From Azophilus sp965116165 (GTDB lineage Bacteria; Pseudomonadota; Gammaproteobacteria; Pseudomonadales; Azotimanducaceae): 64,000 nt of DNA. Positions 17,299-25,310 of the stretch are shown in pieces. The DNA lies in the NCBI GenBank assembly GCA_965116165.1, contig OZ220484.1, positions 558,001 to 622,000 of the forward strand, given 5' to 3'. The position numbers were made by a program, and so were the translations under genes. The notes beneath the pieces were generated by a model that was not told the origin of the DNA, did not search any database, and saw only the letters and a list, made by a program, of their open reading frames with translations. The stretch's first letter is position 1. Each line of letters starts with the position of its first letter.

Positions 17299-17583
17299 AT
17301 GACCAGGAAGAGGCGCCGTTTCACGGCGGAGTTCAAGAAGCGCGTGGCGCTGGAGGCGCTGCGGGAGCGGGACACGGTGCAGGCGATCGCGGCGCGCTAC
17401 GAGGTGCACCCGAACCAGGTGAGCGCCTGGAAGCGTCAGGCCGTGGAGGGCCTCGAGGAGGTGTTCTCGCAACCGGGATCGAGGCGCGACGGGGAGCACG
17501 AGGCGACGATCCGCAACCTGCACGCGAAGATCGGCGAGCTGACGGTGGAACGGGATTTTTTTCTGCGCGGGTTGGAGCGCTGA
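17299..17583 (+). CDS. IS3-family transposase OrfA
   Basis: The protein has 94 aa, starting at MTRKRRRFTAEFKKRVALE. The N-terminal helix-turn-helix (VQAIAARYEVHPNQVSAWKRQ) binds the element ends, and the C-terminal leucine-zipper-like helix (IRNLHAKIGELTVERDFFL) mediates oligomerisation. Near its end the codons GAT TTT TTT CTG make a T-TTT-TTT slippery heptamer, where ribosomes can shift back by one base into orfB to make the full OrfAB transposase. Confidence 0.92.
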   Translation: MTRKRRRFTAEFKKRVALEALRERDTVQAIAARYEVHPNQVSAWKRQAVEGLEEVFSQPGSRRDGEHEATIRNLHAKIGELTVERDFFLRGLER

Positions 17584-18422
17584 GCCGTGCGGAGCGTGCC
17601 GCGCTGGTCGACCGCGGCTGCGGGCTGTCGCTGTCCCGGCAGTGCGCGCTGCTGGGCGTGAGCCGTTCGTCGCAGTACTACGAGCCGCTGGGCGAGAGCG
17701 CGGACAACCTGGCGCTGATGCGCCGCCTGGACGAACTGCATCTGGAGCACCCGTTCTACGGCAGCCGGCAGATGGCGCGGCACCTGCGCCGCGAAGGCGT
17801 AGTCGCCGGACGGCACCGGGTGCGCCGGCTGATGCGGCTGATGGGCATGGAGGCGGTTTACCGGAAGCCGCGCACCAGCGTGGCCAACCCGGAGCACCGC
17901 GTGTACCCATACCTGCTGCGCGATCTGGTGATCGACCGCCCGGACCAGGTGTGGTGCGCCGACATCACCTACGTTCCTGTTGCGCGGGGCTTTTTCTACC
18001 TGGTGGCCGTGATGGACTGGGCCAGCCGCCACGTCCTGTCGTGGCGGCTGTCGAACACCATGGACAGTGCCTTCTGTGTCGAGGCGCTGGATGCGGCGCT
18101 GCGCTACGGCACCCCGCAGATCTTCAACACGGACCAGGGCGCGCAGTTCACCAGCACCGCGTTCACCGACAGGGTGCGCGCCGCTGGCGCGCTCTGTTCC
18201 ATGGACGGCCGCGGTCGCTACCTCGACAACATCTTCATCGAGCGGTTGTGGCGCTCGCTGAAGTACGAGGCCGTGTACCTGCACGAGCTGGCGGATGGCC
18301 GCGACGCCGAGCGCGTCATCGGTTCTTGGTTCAGCTTCTATGGCGAACTGCGTCCGCATTCGTCGCTGGGCGGCCGGACGCCCGGCGATGTCTACCGGGG
18401 CACCTTGGGAGAGGCCGCGTGA
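17580..18422 (+). CDS. IS3-family transposase OrfB (rve integrase core)
   Basis: About 280 aa in the minus-1 frame relative to orfA, overlapping its stop. An HTH_21-like region (FYGSRQMARHLRREG) precedes the catalytic core. The DDE residues are visible: Asp in WCADITYVPV, Asp in FNTDQGAQFTS, and Glu in FIERLWRSLKYE. There is no ATG at the junction, so expression probably depends on the frameshift. The frame is uninterrupted. Confidence 0.92.
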   Translation: MSRAERAALVDRGCGLSLSRQCALLGVSRSSQYYEPLGESADNLALMRRLDELHLEHPFYGSRQMARHLRREGVVAGRHRVRRLMRLMGMEAVYRKPRTSVANPEHRVYPYLLRDLVIDRPDQVWCADITYVPVARGFFYLVAVMDWASRHVLSWRLSNTMDSAFCVEALDAALRYGTPQIFNTDQGAQFTSTAFTDRVRAAGALCSMDGRGRYLDNIFIERLWRSLKYEAVYLHELADGRDAERVIGSWFSFYGELRPHSSLGGRTPGDVYRGTLGEAA

Positions 18423-18546
18423 ACCAGCCGGGGAACATGCGTGCCGGGAACGCCACGGCCCTCGCCGCGTCAAGCCGCTACGCGGCTGCTCCACTGCGTT
18501 GCGCCCCTTCGGGTGACACGGCGAGTGCCGCGGCGCATTGGTTAGC

Positions 18547-18574
18547 GACGACCGGAAGGGTACTTCCGGTCGTC
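18547..18574. terminator. Strong hairpin in the non-coding tail of the IS3 element
   Basis: GACGACCGGAAG, a GGTA loop and its exact complement form a perfect 12-bp stem 125 bp after orfB. There is no T-run, so a rho-independent terminator is uncertain; it may protect the transcript or block read-through. Confidence 0.4.
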
Positions 18575-18872
18575 ACCGACCGGCTCTTCACAACGACGGC
18601 CGCAGCCGCGTCGACGATGCCGTTGACATCGTCCCGCCGGGTCGGCACGTTCTATTCACCGAGGGCTCAGAACCACTCGGAGTACACCTTATTCTCGCCC
18701 TCGGACTGTCCAACGAACCAGGACCACCTCAAAGTGGGCCTGTGAAGAAATGCAGCGCCTTCTGGACGATGACCAAATCGACTACAAGGAAATGGTCATC
18801 GCCGGTGATCAGGCGGGCATGTTGTTTCGCGGCGTGATGCTTAAATGGGTACTTGAAGAATACGTCGACTAG

Positions 18873-19222
18873 GGTCTGTTAACAGGCCCTAGGAAATTCA
18901 ATGCCGTGAGGGCACAGATCCGCTATCCGCTGTCATTGCGACAGAGCCCGCCGGCATTCGATTTGGCCTGAACTGACCCGAAAAGGGGCACGTGATGCAA
19001 CTTGCGGTGAAGTCGGGTGCCGACATGAGAATTGCCGCCAAAAACGCAAACTTGCTGACAGCGCAGCGCATCACCGTCGTAATTTGCCGCTTTTTCGAGG
19101 CTAAGGAACCTCTGATTAATCCTGTAGTCGGGGCATCCGGTTTAATAAAATCAATAGCTTACGAGTGGCTAAATGCTGCTCTATCGAATTGTTCAGACCT
19201 TCCCTGAGCAGAATGGGCCAGG
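18873..19222. other. Gene-free stretch with one miniature element
   Basis: No convincing gene lies here. The right half is the family A element at 19105-19203, which ends 19 bp before the stop of the DsbA-like gene. The left part contains a short palindrome near 18876-18892 (GGTCTGTTAACAGGCC) that may be a weak terminator for the Rieske remnant. Confidence 0.5.
19105..19203. repeat. 99-bp miniature inverted-repeat element, family A (copy 3)
   Basis: A full-length copy in the same orientation as copy 2, with ends GGAACCTCTGATTAAT and GAATTGTTCAGACCTTCC. The flanks are CTAA and CTGA, an imperfect 4-bp duplication at best. Confidence 0.85.
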
Positions 19223-19837
19223 TTACTTTGGAATCACCCGCCCCGTAAGCAGTTGCCGGATCACCGGCAGATTCGCGCGGCCAACAAAGGGTTCCCCGGC
19301 AACCAGATAGCCGGGTACCTCAACCGCGCCCGATTGCAACGCGAATTGCCGGTGATCCTCCAACTCGGCCTCAGCTCGCGTTTCAAGCCACGCATCAAAG
19401 CCTTCGGTCCGCCCACCCGCGATGCCAAGGCACTTGACCACAGCCCGCCAGTCGCAAGGGTCCATCCCCCCGTCCCAAACACCCTCGAACACCAGTTGAA
19501 CATAGGCATCGCATTCGACTGCGGAAGCGCCGTGACAGCGACGCAGCCAAGCAAGGCCCGCGTGCGCGGCGAACGCTTCCTTCGCCGTATCGGGATAGAC
19601 GAGCTTAATGCCCTGCCGCTCGGCATAGAATCGCTCTTCACCGCGACGATAGGTCGACCGGATGTGCGCGTGCTGTGTGCCCCGAGATTGGGGGCCAGGT
19701 TCCAGCTTGGGTTTGGGTTTGCGGGAAAAGGGACGCCAGTCGAGCGCCGCGCCCGTCTCGCGAGCCATGTGTTGGGTGGGGGCCAACGCAAGCCGGCTAT
19801 TGGCGCTGTTGAAGTCGATGAACACGATCAATTCCAT
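19223..19837 (-). CDS. DsbA/kappa-GST-like thioredoxin-fold protein (degenerate HCCA isomerase type)
   Basis: The protein has 204 aa, starting at MELIVFIDFNSANSRLALA. It resembles 2-hydroxychromene-2-carboxylate isomerase: the first strand VFIDF followed by a Ser, the WRPF segment, and a C-terminal VEVPGYLVAGEPFVGRANLP like the cis-Pro loop. Unlike its upstream partner it has NSAN rather than KSPY at the active-site turn. The gene follows the other paralogue by 19 bp. Function is probably glutathione-linked or a divergent partner subunit; this is inference. Confidence 0.7.
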   Translation of the reverse strand: MELIVFIDFNSANSRLALAPTQHMARETGAALDWRPFSRKPKPKLEPGPQSRGTQHAHIRSTYRRGEERFYAERQGIKLVYPDTAKEAFAAHAGLAWLRRCHGASAVECDAYVQLVFEGVWDGGMDPCDWRAVVKCLGIAGGRTEGFDAWLETRAEAELEDHRQFALQSGAVEVPGYLVAGEPFVGRANLPVIRQLLTGRVIPK

Positions 19838-19856
19838 GCCGGCTCGTACCTCGCGG

Positions 19857-20540
19857 TCACCAGGTTTCGTAGGCCACATCCGGTGCCGCCCCGTCGCATC
19901 CCCGCAAACACCAACGCACGGCGGGCAGGTGTTCCCGGCCAAAGAAAAGGTGCGAGCCCACCACATAGGTCGGCACACCGAAAACGCCAGCGGGATGCAG
20001 GCTGTCCTGCAGGCCGTCATGCAGCGCCCGCCCCTCGCCAACAAGGTAGTCGCGGAAGCCCGCCCGTGGCGCACCGGCCCCTTCGAGCATGGTCTCAATC
20101 ACTTCCGGATTCTCGATATCGAGTTCCCGCCGCCAGAATTTTTCGTAGACGTTGAAGAAATAGCGCTTGAGCACCTCGCGCCCGTGCGCCTTCGCCCATA
20201 GCAAGCCTATCGCGGCAAGGGACGAATCCCAGATCTTGACCGTCCCCTTGAGAACCAGACCCCGCTGGCGGGCGGTGCGCTTGGTGTCCCGGTAGGCGTA
20301 TTTGACCAGGCTCCATTGGTTCGTTGACCGTTTGTTCTCCACCACCTTGCCCCTGTTGTCGACCCGGGCGCGGCCGAGAAAACTGGGGATGTCGAGGGTC
20401 AACGGCCGCCAGTCGATCTCAATGCCGAATTCGTCCTCAAGCCGATAGGTGGGCTCCAACGCCATGTAGGCGTAGGGGCTCTTGAAGTCCATGTAGACGA
20501 TCAAGGGGAAATCCGAGCGCAGCGGTTGCGAAATTTCCAT
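19857..20540 (-). CDS. 2-hydroxychromene-2-carboxylate isomerase/DsbA family protein
   Basis: The protein has 227 aa, starting at MEISQPLRSDFPLIVYMDF. The N-terminal VYMDFKSPYAYMALEP is the hallmark turn of HCCA isomerases, in which the Ser activates glutathione. WRPLTLDIP and the C-terminal GVFGVPTYVVGSHLFFGREHLP (cis-Pro loop) also fit. NahD-type enzymes act in naphthalene breakdown, but family members occur in many acyl-CoA clusters. It lies between the enoyl-CoA hydratase gene and a second paralogue, all on one strand, suggesting an operon. Confidence 0.8.
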   Translation of the reverse strand: MEISQPLRSDFPLIVYMDFKSPYAYMALEPTYRLEDEFGIEIDWRPLTLDIPSFLGRARVDNRGKVVENKRSTNQWSLVKYAYRDTKRTARQRGLVLKGTVKIWDSSLAAIGLLWAKAHGREVLKRYFFNVYEKFWRRELDIENPEVIETMLEGAGAPRAGFRDYLVGEGRALHDGLQDSLHPAGVFGVPTYVVGSHLFFGREHLPAVRWCLRGCDGAAPDVAYETW

Positions 20541-20594
20541 AGATTGCACCTCGATCCGTTGATTACCAAAGCAAGCCGATTCGCCACGCACGAC

Positions 20595-21485
20595 TCACTT
20601 CCGCGCCTCGGCCACCCGCTTCTCGCCTTCCTGAATCTGCTGCCGGGCCTCCTTCCCGATCTTTTTCTCACCGGCGGGGTCAACGCCCATCTGGTGGAGA
20701 ATGCGGGAGTTCGCATGGCCCAGGTGGTGCAAGCCAAAGGCGGAGTGGATGGCGTTGTACATGCCCTGGGCATCGAGCGACTGGTTGACGGCCAGCTTGG
20801 CCAGCTTCAACCCGAACGGCGGTTGGCGGGCGATGCGACAAGCCAGGTCAAGGGTAAAGCTGTCGAGCTCCTCCCTCGGCACCACATGATTGACCATGCC
20901 GAGTTCCTTGCCCTCCTGGGCGCTGATGGCACCGCCGGTAAACAGCATCTCCTTGGCCTTGCGGTGCCCGAGCTCCCAGGCATGCACGAAGTATTCGTGG
21001 CCGTTGACGCCAAAAGCCAGCACCGGGTCGGAGAACTGGGCGTCTTCGGAGGCAACGATCAGATCGAACGGCCAAACCAACATCAAACCGCCGGCGATCG
21101 CCTTGCCCTGCACCTGGGCGATGGTCGGCTTCGGCATATTGCGCCACCGCCAGCAAAAACCGATGAAGATTTCCTGCTCCATGGCCATGTGGCCCTCCTG
21201 GCCCGGCCGGTCATAGCCGCCGACCCCCATGATCGGCGGGGTGAAATCGCCGATGCGGCTGCGGTCTTTCATGTGGTGACCGGACGAGAAGTGCGGCCCA
21301 TCGGCACCGATGATCACGGCCCGGATCGCATCATCGTGCATGGCGAGATTGAGCGCCCGGTCAATCTCGTAGAGCATCTGCTTGTCTTGGGCGTTGCGGG
21401 TATCGGCGCGGGCGAGCATGATGCGGGCCACGCGCTCGGCGGGTTGTTCGTAGCGTATCTGTTCGAAGTCGGTGGTGGATTGCAT
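20595..21485 (-). CDS. Enoyl-CoA hydratase/isomerase family protein
   Basis: The protein has 296 aa, starting at MQSTTDFEQIRYEQPAERV. Crotonase features: ARADTRNAQDKQML, the oxyanion strand IGADGPHFSSGHHMKD, QGKAIAGGLMLVWPFDLIVAS and the FSDPVLAFGVNGHEYFVHAWE segment. It is longer than a standard hydratase, with a C-terminal basic tail (GEKKIGKEARQQIQEGEKR). It leads the minus-strand operon with the two thioredoxin-fold proteins. Substrate unknown. Its 3' end was copied into the scar near 14625-14709. Confidence 0.85.
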   Translation of the reverse strand: MQSTTDFEQIRYEQPAERVARIMLARADTRNAQDKQMLYEIDRALNLAMHDDAIRAVIIGADGPHFSSGHHMKDRSRIGDFTPPIMGVGGYDRPGQEGHMAMEQEIFIGFCWRWRNMPKPTIAQVQGKAIAGGLMLVWPFDLIVASEDAQFSDPVLAFGVNGHEYFVHAWELGHRKAKEMLFTGGAISAQEGKELGMVNHVVPREELDSFTLDLACRIARQPPFGLKLAKLAVNQSLDAQGMYNAIHSAFGLHHLGHANSRILHQMGVDPAGEKKIGKEARQQIQEGEKRVAEARK

Positions 21486-21702
21486 GGCGCCCTCCCGGCA
21501 TTGTCCAAAAGCGGTGTGTGGTGTCCCCATAGTTCTACAGCAATTTTGGCCGTACAGAAAGGCACTGCTCGGTTCACACAAATGTGGAACTGCTACACCA
21601 CCTTGATTACAGATCGTGGCGCGGTCTGAATTTCCGGCGATTGCGAACAGCAACGGCTCATGGTTTAGTTCACCGCATGACGGCGATGGAGGCAGGCAGC
21701 CG

Positions 21703-22215
21703 ATGAAATTTGTTTTGCGCGTCCTGGGCGGCATCCTGCTGGCGGTGGGGGTGCTGGCCGCGGCTGTGCTGATCGCCGCTCGCTTTGCCGATGGCCCCTG
21801 GGGAATGGTGGCGGGCGGCCCATTCACAACCGGCGAAGTCTATGTGGGGCGGGAGCCGGACTGGTCTTTTGTTGCGGATATCCCCACCGTCGAATTGCAG
21901 AGCGTTGAGCCGGCAAGATCGCGCACCACTTGGATTGTGCATCATGATGGCCGCGCCTTTATACCCTGTGGTTACCTGGACTCCCTTTGGGGCCGGATTT
22001 GGAAGCAATGGCCAATCGAGGCGGAGCGGGACGGCCGCGCAATCGTCCGCATCGACGGTGTGCTCTACGAGCGTTATCTGGTGCGTGTCGGGGACGCGGC
22101 GACCATCCGGGCTGTCGCACAGAAAGTCATCCGCAAGTATCTGGGCGATTCCGGCGACGATATACCCGATGAGCCAGCGGGACTTTGGGTCTTCGAATTG
22201 GCGCCCAGAGCCTGA
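21703..22215 (+). CDS. Membrane-anchored protein of unknown function
   Basis: The protein has 170 aa, starting at MKFVLRVLGGILLAVG. Residues about 4-28 form one transmembrane helix; the rest is probably periplasmic. The soluble part (FTTGEVYVGREPDWSF, HHDGRAFIPCGYL, VLYERYLVRVGD) looks like a small beta-barrel of the flavin-reductase/PNPOx-like kind, but I cannot assign it. The gene overlaps the NhaC start by 47 bp, suggesting the two are expressed together. It is divergent to the enoyl-CoA hydratase gene. Confidence 0.65.
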   Translation: MKFVLRVLGGILLAVGVLAAAVLIAARFADGPWGMVAGGPFTTGEVYVGREPDWSFVADIPTVELQSVEPARSRTTWIVHHDGRAFIPCGYLDSLWGRIWKQWPIEAERDGRAIVRIDGVLYERYLVRVGDAATIRAVAQKVIRKYLGDSGDDIPDEPAGLWVFELAPRA

Positions 22216-23713
22216 AAGTGCACCGCTTATAGACTCGATCAAACCAGCCAGCGCCGCTGATGCGGTGCTGTGCATCGGCGTTACCATCCTGCTGCTCGGC
22301 CTGTCGGTGGCTCTCTACGGCAGCGAATCCTCCGCCGGCCCCAATCAAATCGCGCTCATCTGCGGGGCGGCGCTCGCCACCGGCATCGGCATAAACAATG
22401 GCCATGGCTGGAAGGCCATCGAACAAACCATCGTCGGCGGTATTGCCGCCGCCATGCCGGCGGTCATGATTCTGTTCACCGTGGGTAGCCTGATCGGTGC
22501 CTGGATGCTCTCCGGCACGGTGCCGACGATGATCTATTACGGCTTGCTGCTGCTTGACCCGGCGGTTTTCTACGCGGCCTGTTGCCTGCTCTGCGCCATA
22601 GTGGCTCTTTCCATCGGCAGTTCCTGGACCGTGGCGGGCACCCTGGGTATAGCGCTTATCGGCACGGCATTGGGCATGGGTCTTTCGGCCGCCATCACGG
22701 CCGGCGCAATCATCAGCGGCGCCTATTTCGGGGACAAGATGTCGCCGCTGTCGGATACCACCAATCTGGCGCCCGCGGTCACCGGCATCGACATTTTCAC
22801 GCACATTCGCCACATGACCTGGACGACGGCACCGAGCCTGCTCATCGCCCTGACAGTTTTCGTCCTCATAGGAATGGGCGACTCCCAAGCCCAATCGGCA
22901 AGCGCTCTGGACCTGACCATGGCGCATCTGCAAGCAAACTTCGAGATCAATCTCCTTTTACTGGCACCGGTGTTGCTCGTCGTCTTCATGGCCGCCCGCA
23001 AGGTTCCCGCGGTGGCGACCATTTTGACCGGTGCCTTGGCGGGTATCGTTCTTGCCCTATTTCTTCAGCCGGATGCGGTGCGCGGCATGGGTATGGTTGA
23101 TGGCAAGGACGGAGCACTGGCCCAATTTCGCGGGGTCTGGACGGTCCTTTTCGATGGCTACACCGCCAATACGGGAGATGACGATCTCGATGCCCTACTC
23201 TCCCGGGGCGGCATGAGTTCCATGCTCACCACGGTCTGGCTCATCCTGACGGCAATGGCATTCGGGTCCGCCATGGAAAAGGCTGGAATCCTCACCGTCC
23301 TGGTCCAAAGCCTGGTGCGAGCGAGCCGCAACACGGGCGGCCTGGTCGCCACCACCGCCGGCACCTGCCTGGGGCTGAACACGCTCACGGCGGACCAATA
23401 CATTGCCATCGTGCTGCCTGGGCGCATGTTCAAGGCGGAGTACCGAAAGCGCGGCCTGCACGAGAAAAATCTGGCCCGGGTGCTTGAAGACAGCGGCACC
23501 ATCACATCGCCGCTGGTACCCTGGAATACCTGTGGCGCCTATATGGCCGCGACCCTCGGCGTAGCGACGCTCGCCTATCTGCCGTTCTGCTTCTTCAACC
23601 TGATCAATCCGCTGGTGTCGATGCTCTACGGATTCACCGGCTTTAAAATCGAACGAGCCTCCGCCATTTCACCGACCGGGTGCCGACCCTTGGGGAGCGG
23701 AGCGCCGCGATAG
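22169..23713 (+). CDS. nhaC: Na+/H+ antiporter, NhaC family
   Basis: The protein has 514 aa, taken from the ATG at 22169 that overlaps the preceding gene. About 11-12 hydrophobic helices are visible. Family marks are IVGGIAAAMPAVMILFTVG, SIGSSWTVAGTLGIAL, GAIISGAYFGDKMSPLSDTTNLAPA (the conserved ion-path motif) and GTITSPLVPWNTCGAYMAATLG near the end. NhaC proteins exchange Na+ for H+ or sometimes amino acids or malate in the inner membrane. Confidence 0.88.
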   Translation: MSQRDFGSSNWRPEPESAPLIDSIKPASAADAVLCIGVTILLLGLSVALYGSESSAGPNQIALICGAALATGIGINNGHGWKAIEQTIVGGIAAAMPAVMILFTVGSLIGAWMLSGTVPTMIYYGLLLLDPAVFYAACCLLCAIVALSIGSSWTVAGTLGIALIGTALGMGLSAAITAGAIISGAYFGDKMSPLSDTTNLAPAVTGIDIFTHIRHMTWTTAPSLLIALTVFVLIGMGDSQAQSASALDLTMAHLQANFEINLLLLAPVLLVVFMAARKVPAVATILTGALAGIVLALFLQPDAVRGMGMVDGKDGALAQFRGVWTVLFDGYTANTGDDDLDALLSRGGMSSMLTTVWLILTAMAFGSAMEKAGILTVLVQSLVRASRNTGGLVATTAGTCLGLNTLTADQYIAIVLPGRMFKAEYRKRGLHEKNLARVLEDSGTITSPLVPWNTCGAYMAATLGVATLAYLPFCFFNLINPLVSMLYGFTGFKIERASAISPTGCRPLGSGAPR

Positions 23714-23780
23714 CGGTGAACTGATGACGATTGACGGTTCTACTGTCGATTATCATAATAATCAGCAACAAGGTAGCTGA

Positions 23781-24935
23781 TTGTTTTCTGTGACCCAGCC
23801 CGACATCCCACGGCTTTTAAACATTTCCGAGGTGCTGGAGCGCAAGTCCTGCTTCCTGTTCGGGCCCCGTCAGACGGGCAAATCCACGCTGATCCGCCAG
23901 CAGCTCGCCGACTGCCCCGTTTACGATCTGCTCGACCAAAGTCTGTATCTGCGCCTGTCGCGCAATCCCGCCCTGATCCGGGAAGCGCTGACGCCGGGAA
24001 CATCGCTTGTGATCATCGACGAAATCCAGAAGCTGCCGGAACTGCTGAACGAAGTCCAAATCATGATCGAGCGCCACGGGATGCGGTTCCTGCTCACCGG
24101 CTCGAGCGCCCGCAGCCTAAGGCGCAAGGGTGTGAACCTGCTTGGCGGCCGGGCTCGGTCGCGGGCGCTGCACCCGTTCACCCGGGCGGAGTTGGGGACA
24201 CGCTTCGACCTGCGCCGCGCCCTGGAATACGGCCTGCTGCCACCCATCTATTTTTCCGATGCGCCCGACGAAGATTTGGCGGCCTACGCCGGCGACTATC
24301 TCAAGGAGGAGGTCGCGGCGGAAGCAACGGTGCGCAATGTCGGCGCGTTCAGCCGCTTTCTGAGCGCCGCCGCCCTAGCCCACGGGCGCATGATCAACTT
24401 CGCCAGCTTCGCCAACGACGCCCAGGTGCCCGCTTCAACCGCACGGGCCTACTACGACATTCTCAAGGACACCTTCATCGCCCACGAGGTGCCGGCGGTC
24501 ACCGAGACCCGCAAGCGCAAGGCGGTGTCCACCTCAAAGTACTATCTGTTCGACATCGGCTTGGCGCGGCATCTGCAGGGCCGCCGAGGGCTGGCGCCGG
24601 GCACGCCGGAATACGGGGAAGCCTTCGAGAGTCTCATGCATCAGGAAATCACCGCCTACTGCAGCTACCACCGGCACGACCCGCCTAGCTACTGGCGGTC
24701 CAAGTCCGGGTTCGAGGTGGACTTCGTGTTTCAAGACATAGCCGTCGAAGTCAAAGCCAAGGCCAACATCGGCACCCGTGATCTGCGCGGCCTATCCGCG
24801 CTCAAGGAGGAGGGCATCACCAAGCGCCACCTGCTGGTGTGCATGGAACCCATGCGCCGCTTCGTGGAGGGCATCGAAGTAACGCCTTGGGAGGGGTTCC
24901 TGGATGCGCTGCGGCATGGCCGGCTGACAAATTGA
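23781..24935 (+). CDS. AAA_14/DUF4143 family ATPase
   Basis: The protein has 384 aa from a TTG start (GTG at 23790 is an alternative). Walker A is FGPRQTGKST (about residues 29-37) and Walker B is LVIIDEIQKLPEL. The sensor region FLLTGSSARSLRR follows, and the C-terminal DUF4143 part ends in a PD-(D/E)XK-like core (WRSKSGFEVDFVFQDIAVEVKAK). These ATPases are widespread accessory genes with no firm role, often in defence or mobile regions. It opens a small ATPase cluster between the antiporter and desaturase genes. Confidence 0.85.
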   Translation: MFSVTQPDIPRLLNISEVLERKSCFLFGPRQTGKSTLIRQQLADCPVYDLLDQSLYLRLSRNPALIREALTPGTSLVIIDEIQKLPELLNEVQIMIERHGMRFLLTGSSARSLRRKGVNLLGGRARSRALHPFTRAELGTRFDLRRALEYGLLPPIYFSDAPDEDLAAYAGDYLKEEVAAEATVRNVGAFSRFLSAAALAHGRMINFASFANDAQVPASTARAYYDILKDTFIAHEVPAVTETRKRKAVSTSKYYLFDIGLARHLQGRRGLAPGTPEYGEAFESLMHQEITAYCSYHRHDPPSYWRSKSGFEVDFVFQDIAVEVKAKANIGTRDLRGLSALKEEGITKRHLLVCMEPMRRFVEGIEVTPWEGFLDALRHGRLTN

Positions 24936-25310
24936 ATTGTGACAATTTGAAGATTGAATCTGCAAAGTGTCAATAACACCGTCCGTTGAATACCCCAGTC
25001 TTTTGCTGCATGTGGAAGAACAACTGGCCGCGGCGACCGGCACCGGGCCGAGCTACCTGATCGTCGATGAAGTCACCCACATTCGCGATTGGGACAAGAC
25101 CGTCAAGATGGCGGGTTGAGGCTAGAGCTACCAAGTGGGCGCCTGTCCCACTAGGCTCTTACCTTCTTGTGCCTGCGAAAATCTGAGTCGTATCGATCCA
25201 TGTTTTCTGTAGCCATGGTGCAGCGACTCAATTTCCTCCAATTCGGGTAGTATGCCAATGCGCCTCCTCTTTACAGCGAAGCACTTGCCGCCAATGTATC
25301 TATCTTCCTC
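24936..25310. other. Intergenic stretch with an ATPase remnant
   Basis: Apart from the 51-codon remnant at 24967-25119, I see nothing in this stretch. It separates two complete AAA-type ATPase genes. Confidence 0.5.
24967..25119 (+). pseudogene. Remnant of an AAA-type ATPase
   Basis: A frame of 50 codons from GTG reads through SLLLHVEEQLAAATG to YLIVDEVTHIRDWDKTV and a TGA. The VDEVTHIRDW stretch is the Walker B region of DUF4143-type ATPases, with no Walker A before it and no C-terminal domain after it. It is best read as a leftover of a third ATPase gene in this cluster. Confidence 0.55.

Larger units (their letters stand above)
17233..18731 (+). mobile_element. Complete IS3-family insertion sequence, 1,499 bp
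   Basis: The termini match as imperfect inverted repeats: TGAGGTGGTCC, then TTGGACAG and TAAGGTGTAC in both ends. It is flanked by a 3-bp duplication AAG (17230-17232 and 18732-18734), as expected for IS3 elements. It carries orfA and orfB with a T7 slippery stretch (around 17556-17562) for a minus-1 frameshift. About 300 bp of non-coding DNA with a strong hairpin follows orfB, which is long for this family. Both ORFs look intact, so the element may still be active. Confidence 0.92.
16297..18872 (+). pseudogene. Rieske oxygenase alpha subunit (VanA-like), interrupted by an IS3-family element
   Basis: Codons 1-312 (16297-17232) carry the Rieske cluster motif (CLHR...CRYHG, residues about 64-87) and the mononuclear iron motif NDLTHFAYLH (about residues 167-176). 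At codon 312 (AAG, Lys) the insertion element begins. After it, from 18735, the same frame resumes as WACEEMQRLLDDDQ and ends at the TAG at 18870-18872, giving 45 more codons. The joined protein would be 357 aa, the usual length for vanillate-demethylase-type oxygenases. In the present state the protein ends right at the junction TGA and lacks the C-terminal helix. A matching reductase gene is not present. Confidence 0.85.

Noticed and set aside
18541..18580. IS3 tail hairpin as an integron attC site
   Set aside because: It lacks the paired core sites of attC and no integron integrase or cassette array is present; it is simply within the insertion element.
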